DNA of 64,000 nt from Leptofilum sp965223525 (lineage in GTDB: Bacteria; Chloroflexota; Anaerolineae; Promineifilales; Promineifilaceae): positions 620,001 through 684,000 of the forward strand of contig NZ_OZ245005.1 in NCBI RefSeq assembly GCF_965223525.1, in the 5' to 3' direction. Position numbers and translations under genes: made by a program. Every line of letters begins with the position of its first letter. Within the stretch, counting starts at the first letter, position 1. Shown here piece after piece: positions 48,343 to 57,583 of the stretch. The notes below the pieces were generated by a model. The model had not been told where the DNA came from and did no database searches. It was given only the letters and a program-made list of their open reading frames with translations.

Positions 48343-50259
48343 ATGACCAACGCCATCATTCCCATGTCCACCCTGGCCGACAACCTGAAAACGGCCGTAA
48401 AATCTGAAGAACCCGACCAAATTACAACGGCCGTTCAAGCCATTGCCACCCAGCAAGCAGAACAGGCAGTTGTGGCTGAACTGGGGCAAAAATTGACCGC
48501 TAGAGGCGTTACCAACGCCGAACAAACCATCATCGCCTACGCTCTGGATGCCATAGAACATCCAGATACGATTGACCATCTCGGTAAATTTCTACTCAAT
48601 ACCAAGCATGAATTTCGGCTACGCTCCACCGTTTTGGGCTTTTTGCAAAACCGGGTTCACATTCATCCAACGAAAACACTCTCCTACCTGCGCCAACTAT
48701 TAGATCGCACCGACCCGGCCTTTCGTGAACGGCTGCCAGCCACATTTGAATACGCCATCACCAACATCATCGTGCCCGAGGCCGATAGCAGCGTTGCTAA
48801 TTTTGATCGCAAACAGATCCTCCTCGATGCAGGCATTAAATCCAAGCATCTGCAAACAGCCTTGTTCAAAGAGCTAGACAAGCTCGACGCCACCCCCATT
48901 CCCATCCCCAGCATTTTTGCCGAGGCACTTGGCCTGCTGGGTGACCAAGAAGCGATTGATCTACTGTGCCAGCTACTAAGCCAGCACCAACAGGCGCAGC
49001 TTGATGAGGAGCAGCGGGCCGGACGAAACGGCCGTACCGCAGAAAATCAGCTAGACCTCGGCCCCATCCGGGAGCGGGTGATGCTGGCGGCCGTAGATGC
49101 CTTACGCACCACAAAATCAGAAGCGGCCGTTAACTGCTTGGCCAACACGTTGGTGAAAAATCTCAATTACAAAGTGCAGCGGCACGCGGCAGATGCCCTG
49201 GGTAAGCTGGGCTTCAAATCCTGCATTCCGCACCTACTATCTGCTCTGTTTGTAGAAAGCAACCAACCGCTCAAAGAAAAGATTAGCAAATCTTTGAGTG
49301 AAATTGGCAATTGGCAAGAGAAGGCCTCCCAGCTTGTGGTTCAGCTAACTCAAATGCCTGTACAGCGAGGCCAGCTAGATGCCAAATCTTTATTAACGGC
49401 CGTTCAGCCCAGCCAAGAAGAGCAAGCCCAAAATCCCCATCTGCTCACCGACTTCTTGATAGAGGCTGCTATTCAGCGGTTCAACGACGAGCGTCTGCTG
49501 CAAATCTTTGCCGACCTCATCAAAGCCAGCACCAACAATAAAAGCACCCTTATCAGAGAGCGGCTTGAGCTTTACCAAGAAAACGAAAAAGTCTCTGAAG
49601 AGGTTCTAAATGAGTTACGAATAGAAATTGGGGGAAAAGAGACATTAAAACCACTGACAGACAGGCTCGAAAAAAATCTGCTCAAATTTTTTCAGGAGCC
49701 AATAGACAAACTGAATACAGAGACACAAACCGTTTGGCAGCGCACCATCTTTTTGGCAAATTTGGGCTTCATTTTACGTATTTCCCTCAACCTAGCCATC
49801 TTCGCCATTGGCGCTTACTTCATGATTGATTCATACGGCCGTATTGTTAATAATGAACTAACCACCCAGCAGCTCACCACCCTCATGGCCGTCTTCATTG
49901 GCGGCGGGGCAACCATGTTTGCCACTTTTTTCACCTTTCCGCTCAAGCAAATCAAGCGAGCCGTCACCGATGTGGGGCTGGCCAACGTCGCCTTTATTTC
50001 CTACATTCACGGCGTGCTGCAGATTAGCCACACCTTTTCCTACTTTTACCTGAATGGCGACATTACCTTTGACGAAATTGAGCTAGCCGCCAAGCAAATC
50101 GAAGAAACCTCACACGAGGCAATCTTAACCCTCAGCATCGCTGGTTCAGAGGGGGATCAAACCCAGTTTGACAAAGCGCTGCTGGATCGGATTAGTGGTC
50201 TCAACAAACCGCCAGAAACTGCCAATCCCTCTAGCACACCGCCCACAAATTCTGGTTAA
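48343..50259 (+). CDS. HEAT-repeat protein with C-terminal membrane segments (TIR partner)
   Basis: 638 residues from ATG 48343, four bases after the TIR stop. The first 420 residues are helical repeats; HEAT-like units include ERVMLAAVDALRTTKSEAAVNCLANTLV and YKVQRHAADALGKLGFKSCIPHLLSALF. After a coiled-coil-like stretch, two membrane helices (TIFLANLGFILRISLNLAIFAIGAYFMI and LTTLMAVFIGGGATMFATFFTF) are followed by a soluble tail. This could be a membrane-disrupting effector or a membrane tether regulated by the TIR protein. I know of no named family for the full architecture. ACGGCCGT is frequent in it, so it is resident in this genome. Confidence 0.75.
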   Translation: MTNAIIPMSTLADNLKTAVKSEEPDQITTAVQAIATQQAEQAVVAELGQKLTARGVTNAEQTIIAYALDAIEHPDTIDHLGKFLLNTKHEFRLRSTVLGFLQNRVHIHPTKTLSYLRQLLDRTDPAFRERLPATFEYAITNIIVPEADSSVANFDRKQILLDAGIKSKHLQTALFKELDKLDATPIPIPSIFAEALGLLGDQEAIDLLCQLLSQHQQAQLDEEQRAGRNGRTAENQLDLGPIRERVMLAAVDALRTTKSEAAVNCLANTLVKNLNYKVQRHAADALGKLGFKSCIPHLLSALFVESNQPLKEKISKSLSEIGNWQEKASQLVVQLTQMPVQRGQLDAKSLLTAVQPSQEEQAQNPHLLTDFLIEAAIQRFNDERLLQIFADLIKASTNNKSTLIRERLELYQENEKVSEEVLNELRIEIGGKETLKPLTDRLEKNLLKFFQEPIDKLNTETQTVWQRTIFLANLGFILRISLNLAIFAIGAYFMIDSYGRIVNNELTTQQLTTLMAVFIGGGATMFATFFTFPLKQIKRAVTDVGLANVAFISYIHGVLQISHTFSYFYLNGDITFDEIELAAKQIEETSHEAILTLSIAGSEGDQTQFDKALLDRISGLNKPPETANPSSTPPTNSG

Positions 50260-50313
50260 GTCCAAATTGCCACCTTTTATGTCAACTGTATGTTAGCTCA
50301 CCGCCAAATTCGC

Positions 50314-50319
50314 TATAAT
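50314..50319 (+). promoter_or_regulatory. -10 hexamer upstream of the E1 gene
   Basis: A perfect TATAAT lies 154 bp before the E1 ATG; no good -35 is seen. Confidence 0.35.
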
Positions 50320-50472
50320 AACTGTATCGTTTAAGAATAAACTGGCCGGTTCCCACCTTCCCACACAGCGAACGGCCGTATCTTAATTTGCAAAGAAACT
50401 TACACATCGTAGCCTAAAAATAACCACTTTGAACCGTCATTACCAATTTGCACAAGGAGTTCCCACACACCC

Positions 50473-52917
50473 ATGCTAGAAACAAAACAGGAGATTGAAC
50501 CTGAATTAGAAAGCGGCAGTGATTCTGAACCCATATTCATAAGCACTGCCGAGATTTTAAGAGATTACACCCTCGCCAACGAAAGCCGCAACGCCAGCCT
50601 CATTGGGCGGCGCGAAGTGCTAAGTGGCAAAGCCAAATTTGGCATCTTTGGCGATGGCAAAGAAGTGGCCCAATTGGCGATGGCCAAAGCGTTTAAGAAA
50701 GGTGACTTTCGCTCAGGCTACTACCGCGACCAAACCTTCATGTTTGCCATTGGCGCGGCCACCATTCAGCAATTTTTTGCCCAACTGTACGCCATCGCCG
50801 ATGTTTCGCTAGAGCCACACTCAGCGGGGCGGCAGATGAACGCCCACTTTGGCACCCGCAGCCTAAACCCAGACGGCACCTGGCGTGACCTCACTCAGCA
50901 GTTCAACACCTCATCAGATATCTCTCCCACCGGCAGCCAGATGCCCCGTCTCGTTGGACTGGGCTATGCTTCCCGGCTGTATCGTGAGCTGGACGAGCTA
51001 AAGCATCTCACCCAATTTTCCCGCAACGGCAACGAAGTTGCCTTCGGCACGATCGGCAACGCTAGCTGTGCCGAAGGCATGTTTTGGGAGGCAATTAACG
51101 CTATCGGCGTGCTAAAAGCCCCCGTCGTGCTATCCATTTGGGACGATGGCTATGGCATCTCCGTGCCAAACGAATATCAGCACACCAAAACCAATCTGAG
51201 CGACCTACTGACAGGCTTCCAGCGCGAACCAAATAGCAAATCCGGCTTCGATATCTACACCGTCAAAGGGTGGGACTACATGGCGTTGGTGGAAACCTAC
51301 CAAAAAGCCGCCAATATTGCCCGGCGTGACCATGTGCCCGCCATTATCCACGTTGTTGAGATGACCCAACCGCAAGGGCATTCCACTTCCGGTAGCCACG
51401 AGCGGTATAAATCTGATGAGCGCATGGCGTTTGAAGAAGAGTTTGACTGCATACGCAAAATGCGTGAATGGATCATCGAGCAGCGCATTGCCACTGCTGG
51501 TGAGCTAGACCAAATTGAGCGGAATACCCGCAAATCGGTAGAAAATATTCGGACCAAGCTGTGGAAAACCTTCTCGCTGCCCATTTACAAAGAGCGGCAA
51601 GAAGTTGCCAATATCATCGAGGAAATCGAAGCAACGTCGCCGCAAAAAGATGAATTGGCCCGTCTACGACGCAAGCTGATGGAGAAAAAATCGCCCTTCC
51701 GCCGCGACAACATGGAAGCAATTCAGCAAGCGTTGCTGCTGGTGCGCGGTGAGCAATCGCCCGCTGTCCAAAAGCTGGCGCAGTGGCGCACCAACCAATT
51801 GGCCATCAGCAAAGAGCGTTACGGTTCTCACCTGTACAGTCAATCTAGCAAGACGCACAAAAATGTGTTGGAAATCAAGCCAGTTTACAGCGAAAAACCC
51901 GCCACGCTAAAAGGGTACGAAGTGCTCAACCGGGCGTTTGACGCGATTTTGGGCCGAGACCCTCGCGTGATTACGTTTGGTGAGGATGTCGGTCAGTTAG
52001 GTGGCGTTAATCAGTCTATGGCGGGGATGCAGGCAAAGTATGGCAAATTGCGCGTTTCAGACACAGGTATTCGTGAAGTCACGATTTTGGGGCAGGCCAT
52101 TGGGTTGGCACTGCGTGGGTTACGGCCGTTAGCCGAAATCCAATACCTCGACTACCTACCCTACGCGCTGCAAATCATGTCTGACGACCTGGCTACAATC
52201 CAGTGGCGCACGCGCGGCGGGCAAAAAGCCCCCGTCATTGTGCGGACGCGCGGCCACCGGCTGGAAGGCGTTTGGCACGGCGGTTCACCGATGGGGGCCG
52301 TGGTGCATCTGCTGCGCGGAATTCACGTTTTGGTGCCACGCAACATGGTGCAGGCAGTCGGTTTTTACAATACGCTTTTGCAAACAGATGAACCGGCTCT
52401 GGTAGTGGAAGTGCTGAGCGGCTACCGATTCCGGGAGCGCGTGCCGGAGAATTTGACCGAGTTTACCATTCCTTTGGGCGTGCCGGAGGTAGTACGCGAC
52501 GGAGACGATGTGACGGTGGTCACCTATGGTGCGATGGTGGGCGTGGCAGAACGGGCTGCCGACATGCTGGCCCGTACAGGGATCGAGGTCGAGGTGATTG
52601 ACGTGCGTTCGCTGCTGCCGTTTGATGTGAACGGCCGTATCCTCGAATCGCTCCAGAAAACCAGCCGCATCCTGTTTTTGGATGAAGACGTACCCGGTGG
52701 GGCTACCGCCTACATGATGCAGGAAGTGATTGAAAAGCAAGGCGGTTTTTACTGGCTAGATAGCGAACCAGCTACGCTAGCCGCCACTGAGCACCGTCCA
52801 GCCTATGGCTCTGACGGCAATTACTTCTCTAAACCCAACGCCGAAGACATTTTTACGGCCGTTTACGACATCATGAACGAAGCCGAACCGGCTAGTTACC
52901 CAAATTTTTACAAGTAA
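50473..52917 (+). CDS. 2-oxoacid dehydrogenase E1, fused alpha and beta subunits
   Basis: 814 residues. Alpha part (about 30-420): YYRDQTFMFAIGAATIQQFFAQLYA, NTSSDISPTGSQMPRLVGLGYA, GNASCAEGMFWEAINAI and WDDGYGISVP for thiamin diphosphate and Mg. Beta part (about 475-810): VITFGEDVGQLGGVNQSMAGMQAKYG, LRPLAEIQYLDYL, VIDVRSLLPFD and DEDVPGGATAYMMQEV. The pattern fits the branched-chain/pyruvate type that decarboxylates a 2-oxoacid and acylates the lipoyl group of E2. Alpha and beta are separate genes in most bacteria. The E2 gene follows 78 bp later, with a repeat in the gap. No E3 gene is in the window. Confidence 0.92.
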   Translation: MLETKQEIEPELESGSDSEPIFISTAEILRDYTLANESRNASLIGRREVLSGKAKFGIFGDGKEVAQLAMAKAFKKGDFRSGYYRDQTFMFAIGAATIQQFFAQLYAIADVSLEPHSAGRQMNAHFGTRSLNPDGTWRDLTQQFNTSSDISPTGSQMPRLVGLGYASRLYRELDELKHLTQFSRNGNEVAFGTIGNASCAEGMFWEAINAIGVLKAPVVLSIWDDGYGISVPNEYQHTKTNLSDLLTGFQREPNSKSGFDIYTVKGWDYMALVETYQKAANIARRDHVPAIIHVVEMTQPQGHSTSGSHERYKSDERMAFEEEFDCIRKMREWIIEQRIATAGELDQIERNTRKSVENIRTKLWKTFSLPIYKERQEVANIIEEIEATSPQKDELARLRRKLMEKKSPFRRDNMEAIQQALLLVRGEQSPAVQKLAQWRTNQLAISKERYGSHLYSQSSKTHKNVLEIKPVYSEKPATLKGYEVLNRAFDAILGRDPRVITFGEDVGQLGGVNQSMAGMQAKYGKLRVSDTGIREVTILGQAIGLALRGLRPLAEIQYLDYLPYALQIMSDDLATIQWRTRGGQKAPVIVRTRGHRLEGVWHGGSPMGAVVHLLRGIHVLVPRNMVQAVGFYNTLLQTDEPALVVEVLSGYRFRERVPENLTEFTIPLGVPEVVRDGDDVTVVTYGAMVGVAERAADMLARTGIEVEVIDVRSLLPFDVNGRILESLQKTSRILFLDEDVPGGATAYMMQEVIEKQGGFYWLDSEPATLAATEHRPAYGSDGNYFSKPNAEDIFTAVYDIMNEAEPASYPNFYK

Positions 52918-52919
52918 AA

Positions 52920-52982
52920 TTACTAAATTACCCAATTACCAGACCTGTCAAGTCTAAAAAGTAATTGGTAATTGGGCAATTA
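52920..52982. repeat. Inverted repeat between E1 and E2 genes
   Basis: AATTACCCAATTACC pairs (one mismatch) with GGTAATTGGGCAATT around a 25-nt loop. The left part, TTACCCAATTACCAGACCTG, is also found at 40269. Confidence 0.7.
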
Positions 52983-52995
52983 TTTTGAGGAGCAA

Positions 52996-54267
52996 ATGGC
53001 AACCAAAGTCATGATGCCCGAAATGGGCGAAGGTGTCGTTGAAGGAACCGTTTCCCGCTGGCTAAAGCAAGTAGGTGACCCAGTAGACCAATATGAACCA
53101 CTGCTGGAAATTGAAACGGACAAAGTGACCACCGAGGCAACGGCCGAAGAAGCCGGAACACTCTTGGAAATCTTGATTCCAGAAGGGGAAACGGTGGATG
53201 TGGGCACTGTTCTGGCCTACATTGGCCAGGCCGGGGAATCGGTGCCACAAAATGGCGAGGCGCCGGCTAAAGCGGCAGATCCCCCCCCAGAAACGGCCGT
53301 TCAACCAGAGCCAGAACCCACGATTACGGCCGTTCGCAACGAACCCAAGCGCTACACCGGACGCATCAGCCCCGTCGTTAGCCGCATTGCGGCCGAACAC
53401 GATGTAGATTTGAATAGAGTGAATGGCACGGGGCGAGACGGCCGTATCACCAAAAAAGACATCCTCGCCTACATTGACCAACGCCAAACCCAACCAGCAC
53501 CTACACCTGCCCAACAAACCGAGGCACCCAAACCAGTCACCAGGTCACCCGGTCACCCAGCGATGTCCTCATCGCCCACCGGGTCACCCGCCGCAGGCGA
53601 AGTTGTGCCCCTCACCAACATGCGCCGCGCCATTGCCGAGCATATGGTACGCAGCAAGCAGACCAGCCCACACGTGACCACCGTGTTTGAGTTTGACTTT
53701 ACGGCCGTTGCCAAACATCGCGCCGCCCACAAAGTCCAATTTGCCCGCGACGGTGCTAATCTTACCTTCACCGCCTACATCGTCGCCGCTACGGTGGAAG
53801 CGCTCAAGCAGCACCCGATGGTTAACAGCACCTGGACAGACTTGGGTGTTGAGCTAAAGCGACAAATCAACGTCGGCATGGCCGCCGCCATTGACGACGG
53901 TCTGATTGTACCCGTCATTAAGGGGGCAGACGGCATGAACCTACTTGGCCTTGCCCGTACCATCAACGACCTCACCCAGCGGGCACGGAACAAGCAACTA
54001 CAGCCCGCCGATGTCCAGGGTGGCACCTTCTCCATCACCAATCACGGCACGTCCGGCAGCCTCTTTGCCACGCCCATCATCAACCAGCCGCAGTGCGGCA
54101 TTTTGGGCGTGGGCAAAATTGAGAAGCGGGTGAAGGTAATCGATGACGCAATTGCGATACGGCCGTTGGCCTACGTCAGCTTCACCTTCGATCACCGCAT
54201 TTTAGATGGCAAAACGGCCGACGATTTTGTCAGCAGCATCAAGCAGGGGATTGAAAACTGGCATTAA
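52996..54267 (+). CDS. 2-oxoacid dehydrogenase E2 (dihydrolipoyl acyltransferase)
   Basis: 423 residues from ATG 52996 (GAGGAG seven bases upstream). The lipoyl domain has Lys43 in EIETDKVTTEA. A flexible Ala/Pro linker is followed by the peripheral subunit-binding domain (RISPVVSRIAAEHDVDLNRVNGTGRDGRITKKDILAYI). A second linker partly consists of a GGTCACC-type repeat (RSPGHPAMSSSPTGSP). The catalytic domain ends with FDHRILDGKTADDF, which carries the HxxxD active site. It transfers the acyl group from lipoate to CoA. Cotranscribed with the fused E1 gene. Confidence 0.95.
   Translation: MATKVMMPEMGEGVVEGTVSRWLKQVGDPVDQYEPLLEIETDKVTTEATAEEAGTLLEILIPEGETVDVGTVLAYIGQAGESVPQNGEAPAKAADPPPETAVQPEPEPTITAVRNEPKRYTGRISPVVSRIAAEHDVDLNRVNGTGRDGRITKKDILAYIDQRQTQPAPTPAQQTEAPKPVTRSPGHPAMSSSPTGSPAAGEVVPLTNMRRAIAEHMVRSKQTSPHVTTVFEFDFTAVAKHRAAHKVQFARDGANLTFTAYIVAATVEALKQHPMVNSTWTDLGVELKRQINVGMAAAIDDGLIVPVIKGADGMNLLGLARTINDLTQRARNKQLQPADVQGGTFSITNHGTSGSLFATPIINQPQCGILGVGKIEKRVKVIDDAIAIRPLAYVSFTFDHRILDGKTADDFVSSIKQGIENWH
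53536..53590. repeat. GGTCACC heptad repeat in the E2 linker
   Basis: CAGGTCACCCGGTCACCCAG followed by GGGTCACCCG, in frame, encodes RSPGHP...SPTGSP in the linker before the catalytic domain. Confidence 0.65.
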
Positions 54268-54292
54268 GCTGACATTTGGTAACTACGCAACC

Positions 54293-54325
54293 AAGCCATC
54301 CATAAAAATCATGGATGGCTTTTTT
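54293..54325 (+). terminator. Intrinsic terminator
   Basis: AAGCCATCCAT, loop, ATGGATGGCTT, followed by a T run. It ends the E1-E2 operon. Confidence 0.9.
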
Positions 54326-54415
54326 ATTTTTACGGCCATTCTGCACAAAATCTTCACCAATTTGCACAATGTATCAATAATCTTTTGCAAAATATCATAT
54401 TTTTCAATAATTATC

Positions 54416-54434
54416 TTGACAATCTTAATGTCAA
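54416..54434 (+). promoter_or_regulatory. Palindromic operator overlapping a -35 (TTGACA-7-TGTCAA)
   Basis: The inverted repeat TTGACA...TGTCAA lies in AT-rich DNA about 75 bp before the MFS start. The left arm equals a consensus -35, so a dimeric regulator bound here would block transcription. Confidence 0.45.
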
Positions 54435-54509
54435 AGATTATTATTCTTGGCATTCAGCTAAAGATTTTTCATTGTCATCGTAATTTTTTGCACAAAACAG
54501 GCCAATTTT

Positions 54510-55814
54510 ATGAATAATTCTAAATCGTTACGGCCGTTTTTTATCATCTGGTCCGGGCAAGCATTGTCGTTGGTGGGCAGTGCGGCAGTACAGTTTGCCC
54601 TCGTCTGGTGGCTAACACAGGAAACCGGCTCCGCCACCATTTTGGCTACCTCCTCGCTGGTTGCCTTTTTGCCCCAGGTGCTGCTCGGCCCCTTTGCCGG
54701 GGTGCTAGTAGACCGTTGGAGCCGCCGCTGGACAATGTTTCTGGCCGACAGCGTCATTGCGCTGGCCACCCTCCTGCTCGCCTATCTATTCTGGATCGAA
54801 GCAATTGAAATCTGGCACATTTTTGCCCTGGTGTTTGTTCGCTCGTTAGGCAGCGCCTTCCACGGCCCGGCGATGCAAGCCTCTACCTCGCTGATGGTAC
54901 CCCACGAGCACCTCACCCGCATTCAGGGCATCAACCAAATGTTGGAAGGCGGTTTAGGCATCATCGGTGCGCCGCTGGGGGCGCTGCTGCTGGCCACCTT
55001 GCCCATGCAGGGCATCCTGGCCATAGATGTTGTGACTGCGCTGTTTGCCATCATTCCCCTACTCTTCATCTTTGTGCCGCAGCCAGAAAAATCGGCCGAA
55101 GAGCTTGCCACCGGGCAAAAAGAGTCCTATTGGACGCAAATGCGGCAGGGGCTGGCCTACGTTTGGGCGTGGCCCGGCATCTTGCTGCTGATGCTGCTGG
55201 CGATGCTGGTGAACTTTGTCCTCACCCCCGTCATCTCTCTGCTGCCGCTGCTGGTGTCTGATTATTTTGGTGGCGGTGCCTGGGAATTTGGGCTGATGCA
55301 ATCCACGTTTGGCGTGGGGATTATTGTGGGTGGCTTAATTTTGGGTGCCTGGGGCGGCTTTAAAAAGCGAATCTACACCTCGCTCATGGGACTGGTTGGG
55401 CTGGGGATAGGCATTAGTCTGACGGGCTTGGCACCTGCTAACCTGTATTGGCTGGCTGTTGTTGGCGGCTTCATCAGCGGCAGCATGATTGCTATGGTTA
55501 ATGGCCCGGTGCGGGCGATTTTGCAAGCGGCCGTAGCTCCCGACATGCAAGGGCGCGTCATGTCCTTAATTGGCAGTTTGGCGACGGCGATGACACCCAT
55601 CGGCCTGGTGTTGGCTGGCCCTTTGGCCGACCAGTTTGGCGAACGGCCGTTGTTTATTATAGCGGGATTGGCAACCGTGCTGGCGGGCATTGCTGGCTTC
55701 TTCATTCCCGCGCTGCTCACGGTGGAAGACGGCCGTTCCAACACCCCGCCTAGCCCCGATGAAGAAACGTCACCCGAAGAGATGCAGCCAGAAACTGGAG
55801 TCAGCAGCGCATGA
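54510..55814 (+). CDS. MFS exporter (DHA3, MefA-like)
   Basis: 434 residues, 12 helices. FFIIWSGQALSLVGSAAVQFALVWWLTQETGSATILA at the N-terminus and FAGVLVDRWSRRWTMFLAD (motif A, GxLxDRxxRR) are typical of the DHA3 subfamily of drug and macrolide exporters, driven by the proton gradient. A short charged tail (about 30 residues) is cytoplasmic. Its stop overlaps the start of the serine hydrolase gene, so they are translated together. A palindromic operator upstream suggests inducible expression. The natural substrate is unknown. Confidence 0.9.
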   Translation: MNNSKSLRPFFIIWSGQALSLVGSAAVQFALVWWLTQETGSATILATSSLVAFLPQVLLGPFAGVLVDRWSRRWTMFLADSVIALATLLLAYLFWIEAIEIWHIFALVFVRSLGSAFHGPAMQASTSLMVPHEHLTRIQGINQMLEGGLGIIGAPLGALLLATLPMQGILAIDVVTALFAIIPLLFIFVPQPEKSAEELATGQKESYWTQMRQGLAYVWAWPGILLLMLLAMLVNFVLTPVISLLPLLVSDYFGGGAWEFGLMQSTFGVGIIVGGLILGAWGGFKKRIYTSLMGLVGLGIGISLTGLAPANLYWLAVVGGFISGSMIAMVNGPVRAILQAAVAPDMQGRVMSLIGSLATAMTPIGLVLAGPLADQFGERPLFIIAGLATVLAGIAGFFIPALLTVEDGRSNTPPSPDEETSPEEMQPETGVSSA

Positions 55815-57463
55815 TAGTGCAAGATGAGCTCGGCCAGCGGCTGGATGAGTATCTGAGCCGCATCACCCCCTTTGGCTTTGCGGGGGCTGCATTGCTTTCC
55901 CAAGATGGCAAGATTGTGCTTAACAAAGGGTACGGGCTGGCCAATCGCGCCCAAAACGTGCCTAACAGTGCCCAAACCGTGTTTAGCCTGGGGTCTGTGA
56001 CCAAGCAGTTCACCGCTGCCGCCATCATGAAGTTAGAGATGCAGGGCAAGCTAAATAGCAGCGACCCCATCCACAAATTTTTCCCTGGCGTGCCCACCGA
56101 CAAAGCCGCCATTACCCTGCACCACCTGCTTACCCACACGGCTGGCTTGCTTAATTACACGGGGGAAGATTATGAGATGGCCGATAAAGAGGAAACGGTA
56201 CTCAAAATATTAGAGTCTGAGCTACTTTTTCCACCTGGCGGCGATTATGATTACTCAAATGCGGGGTACACCCTGCTAGCCGCCATCGTGGAGCAGGTGG
56301 CGCAACGGCCGTATGAGCAATTTCTGCAAGAAGAGCTGTTCACGCCCGCCGGAATGCTGCACACCGGCTACCGCCTGCCAAATTGGTCAGAGATGAACGT
56401 GGCACATTGGTACAACGGCCGTAACGAGTTCGGTACCCCGCTAGAAAAAGCGTATCCGTCCTGGAATTTATTGGGCAACGGCGACATGCTCTCCACTACC
56501 GAAGATATGTTCCGCTGGCACATCGCTTTGCAGGGCGACGGGATTTTATCGGCCAAAGCCAAGCAAAAGATGTACACGCCGGAGCAGCGGGAGTACGGCT
56601 ATGGCTGGCGCATTCTAGAGACGGAAAACGGCCGTTGCATCCAGCATAACGGCGCCAGCAGCTACGGCAGCAGTGCCCTCTTCCGCCGCTGGGTCGATGC
56701 GGGCGTCACGCTCATGCTCTTTTGCAACACCGATTACCACGGCGATGTGCTCATCATGACGCTGCAAGACCCGCTAGAAGCACTCATTTTTGGTGATGAG
56801 GTTCCGTCGCCACCAAAGCTACCAGCTTCTCCGCCAGTTTCGCTGGCTGCGTTGGCTGGGGATTACCAATTGCCGGATGGTGGTCTGGTTCAGGCCGCCG
56901 TGCAAAACGATGCCTTGCAGCTAACCTCAGCCAATCAGGCGGGGCTAAACTGGCTGTTGGGGCTGGATGCGGTGGAAACGGCCATTTACAACCAAACCTT
57001 TAGCCAAACCGAAGAAATCATGACGGCCGCACTAGCAGGCGACACCGAACCACTTCTGGCCTCACTCAACGACCGAGGGAGGCGCACGCCCGGCGTGTTA
57101 CGCACCTGGGAAACGCTCGGACAAGCCATTCAGCCCACCGAGATGACGGTTTTGGGGGTACGGCCGTCTCTCTACCTACCAGATGCGTACGAAGCAATGA
57201 CCCAATTTAGCGGCTCGGCGGAAAGCCTCTGCTTTGTAACCATATGGCGCGACGGGCAAAACGTGGGTGTGTTGCTTACAGAACTGGCAAATAAGACGAT
57301 TTTTACGGCCGTTGCCCAACCACTCACCCCAGACAGCCTGGCAAGCTACCATTTAGCCTACGCCCAAACCCACCCATTTCAGATTTTGCGCGAAGATGAT
57401 ACCCTCGGCGATAAAATCACTGGTCTTATCTCTGAGCAAAATATTTTGGCTCAGCGTCAATAA
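55811..57463 (+). CDS. Serine beta-lactamase-like hydrolase (class C/PBP fold)
   Basis: 550 residues. No signal peptide, so probably cytoplasmic, which is unusual for the family. Catalytic SxxK in FSLGSVTKQFTAA, YSN in YDYSNAGYTLL, and a late HNGASSYGS as the third element (HxG). A C-terminal segment of about 200 residues (LAALAGDYQLPDGGLVQAAVQ) resembles the DUF3471-type barrel often appended to these hydrolases. ATG 55811 overlaps the MFS stop (ATGA). Likely an esterase or D-amino-acid peptidase-type enzyme acting on a compound handled by the exporters; this is inferred. Confidence 0.88.
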   Translation: MIVQDELGQRLDEYLSRITPFGFAGAALLSQDGKIVLNKGYGLANRAQNVPNSAQTVFSLGSVTKQFTAAAIMKLEMQGKLNSSDPIHKFFPGVPTDKAAITLHHLLTHTAGLLNYTGEDYEMADKEETVLKILESELLFPPGGDYDYSNAGYTLLAAIVEQVAQRPYEQFLQEELFTPAGMLHTGYRLPNWSEMNVAHWYNGRNEFGTPLEKAYPSWNLLGNGDMLSTTEDMFRWHIALQGDGILSAKAKQKMYTPEQREYGYGWRILETENGRCIQHNGASSYGSSALFRRWVDAGVTLMLFCNTDYHGDVLIMTLQDPLEALIFGDEVPSPPKLPASPPVSLAALAGDYQLPDGGLVQAAVQNDALQLTSANQAGLNWLLGLDAVETAIYNQTFSQTEEIMTAALAGDTEPLLASLNDRGRRTPGVLRTWETLGQAIQPTEMTVLGVRPSLYLPDAYEAMTQFSGSAESLCFVTIWRDGQNVGVLLTELANKTIFTAVAQPLTPDSLASYHLAYAQTHPFQILREDDTLGDKITGLISEQNILAQRQ

Positions 57464-57470
57464 CATACCC

Positions 57471-57564
57471 TTGTCATTTCGACCGCAGGGAGAAATCTCC
57501 CAAGCACAATGTAAAACTGGTTAGCGAAGCCGAACGGGATTCTTCGCTTCGCTCAGAATAACAA
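57471..57564. repeat. TTGTCATTTCGACCGCAGGG...GCTCAGAATAACAA dispersed repeat
   Basis: It starts TTGTCATTTCGACCGCAGGG with an inner GGGAGAAATCTCCC palindrome and ends GGGATTCTTCGCTTCGCTCA followed by GAATAACAA. The ends are near-complementary (TTGTCATT and AATAACAA). This is a widespread bacterial repeat form. Confidence 0.7.
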
Positions 57565-57583
57565 ATCACAAGGATCTTTCTCA

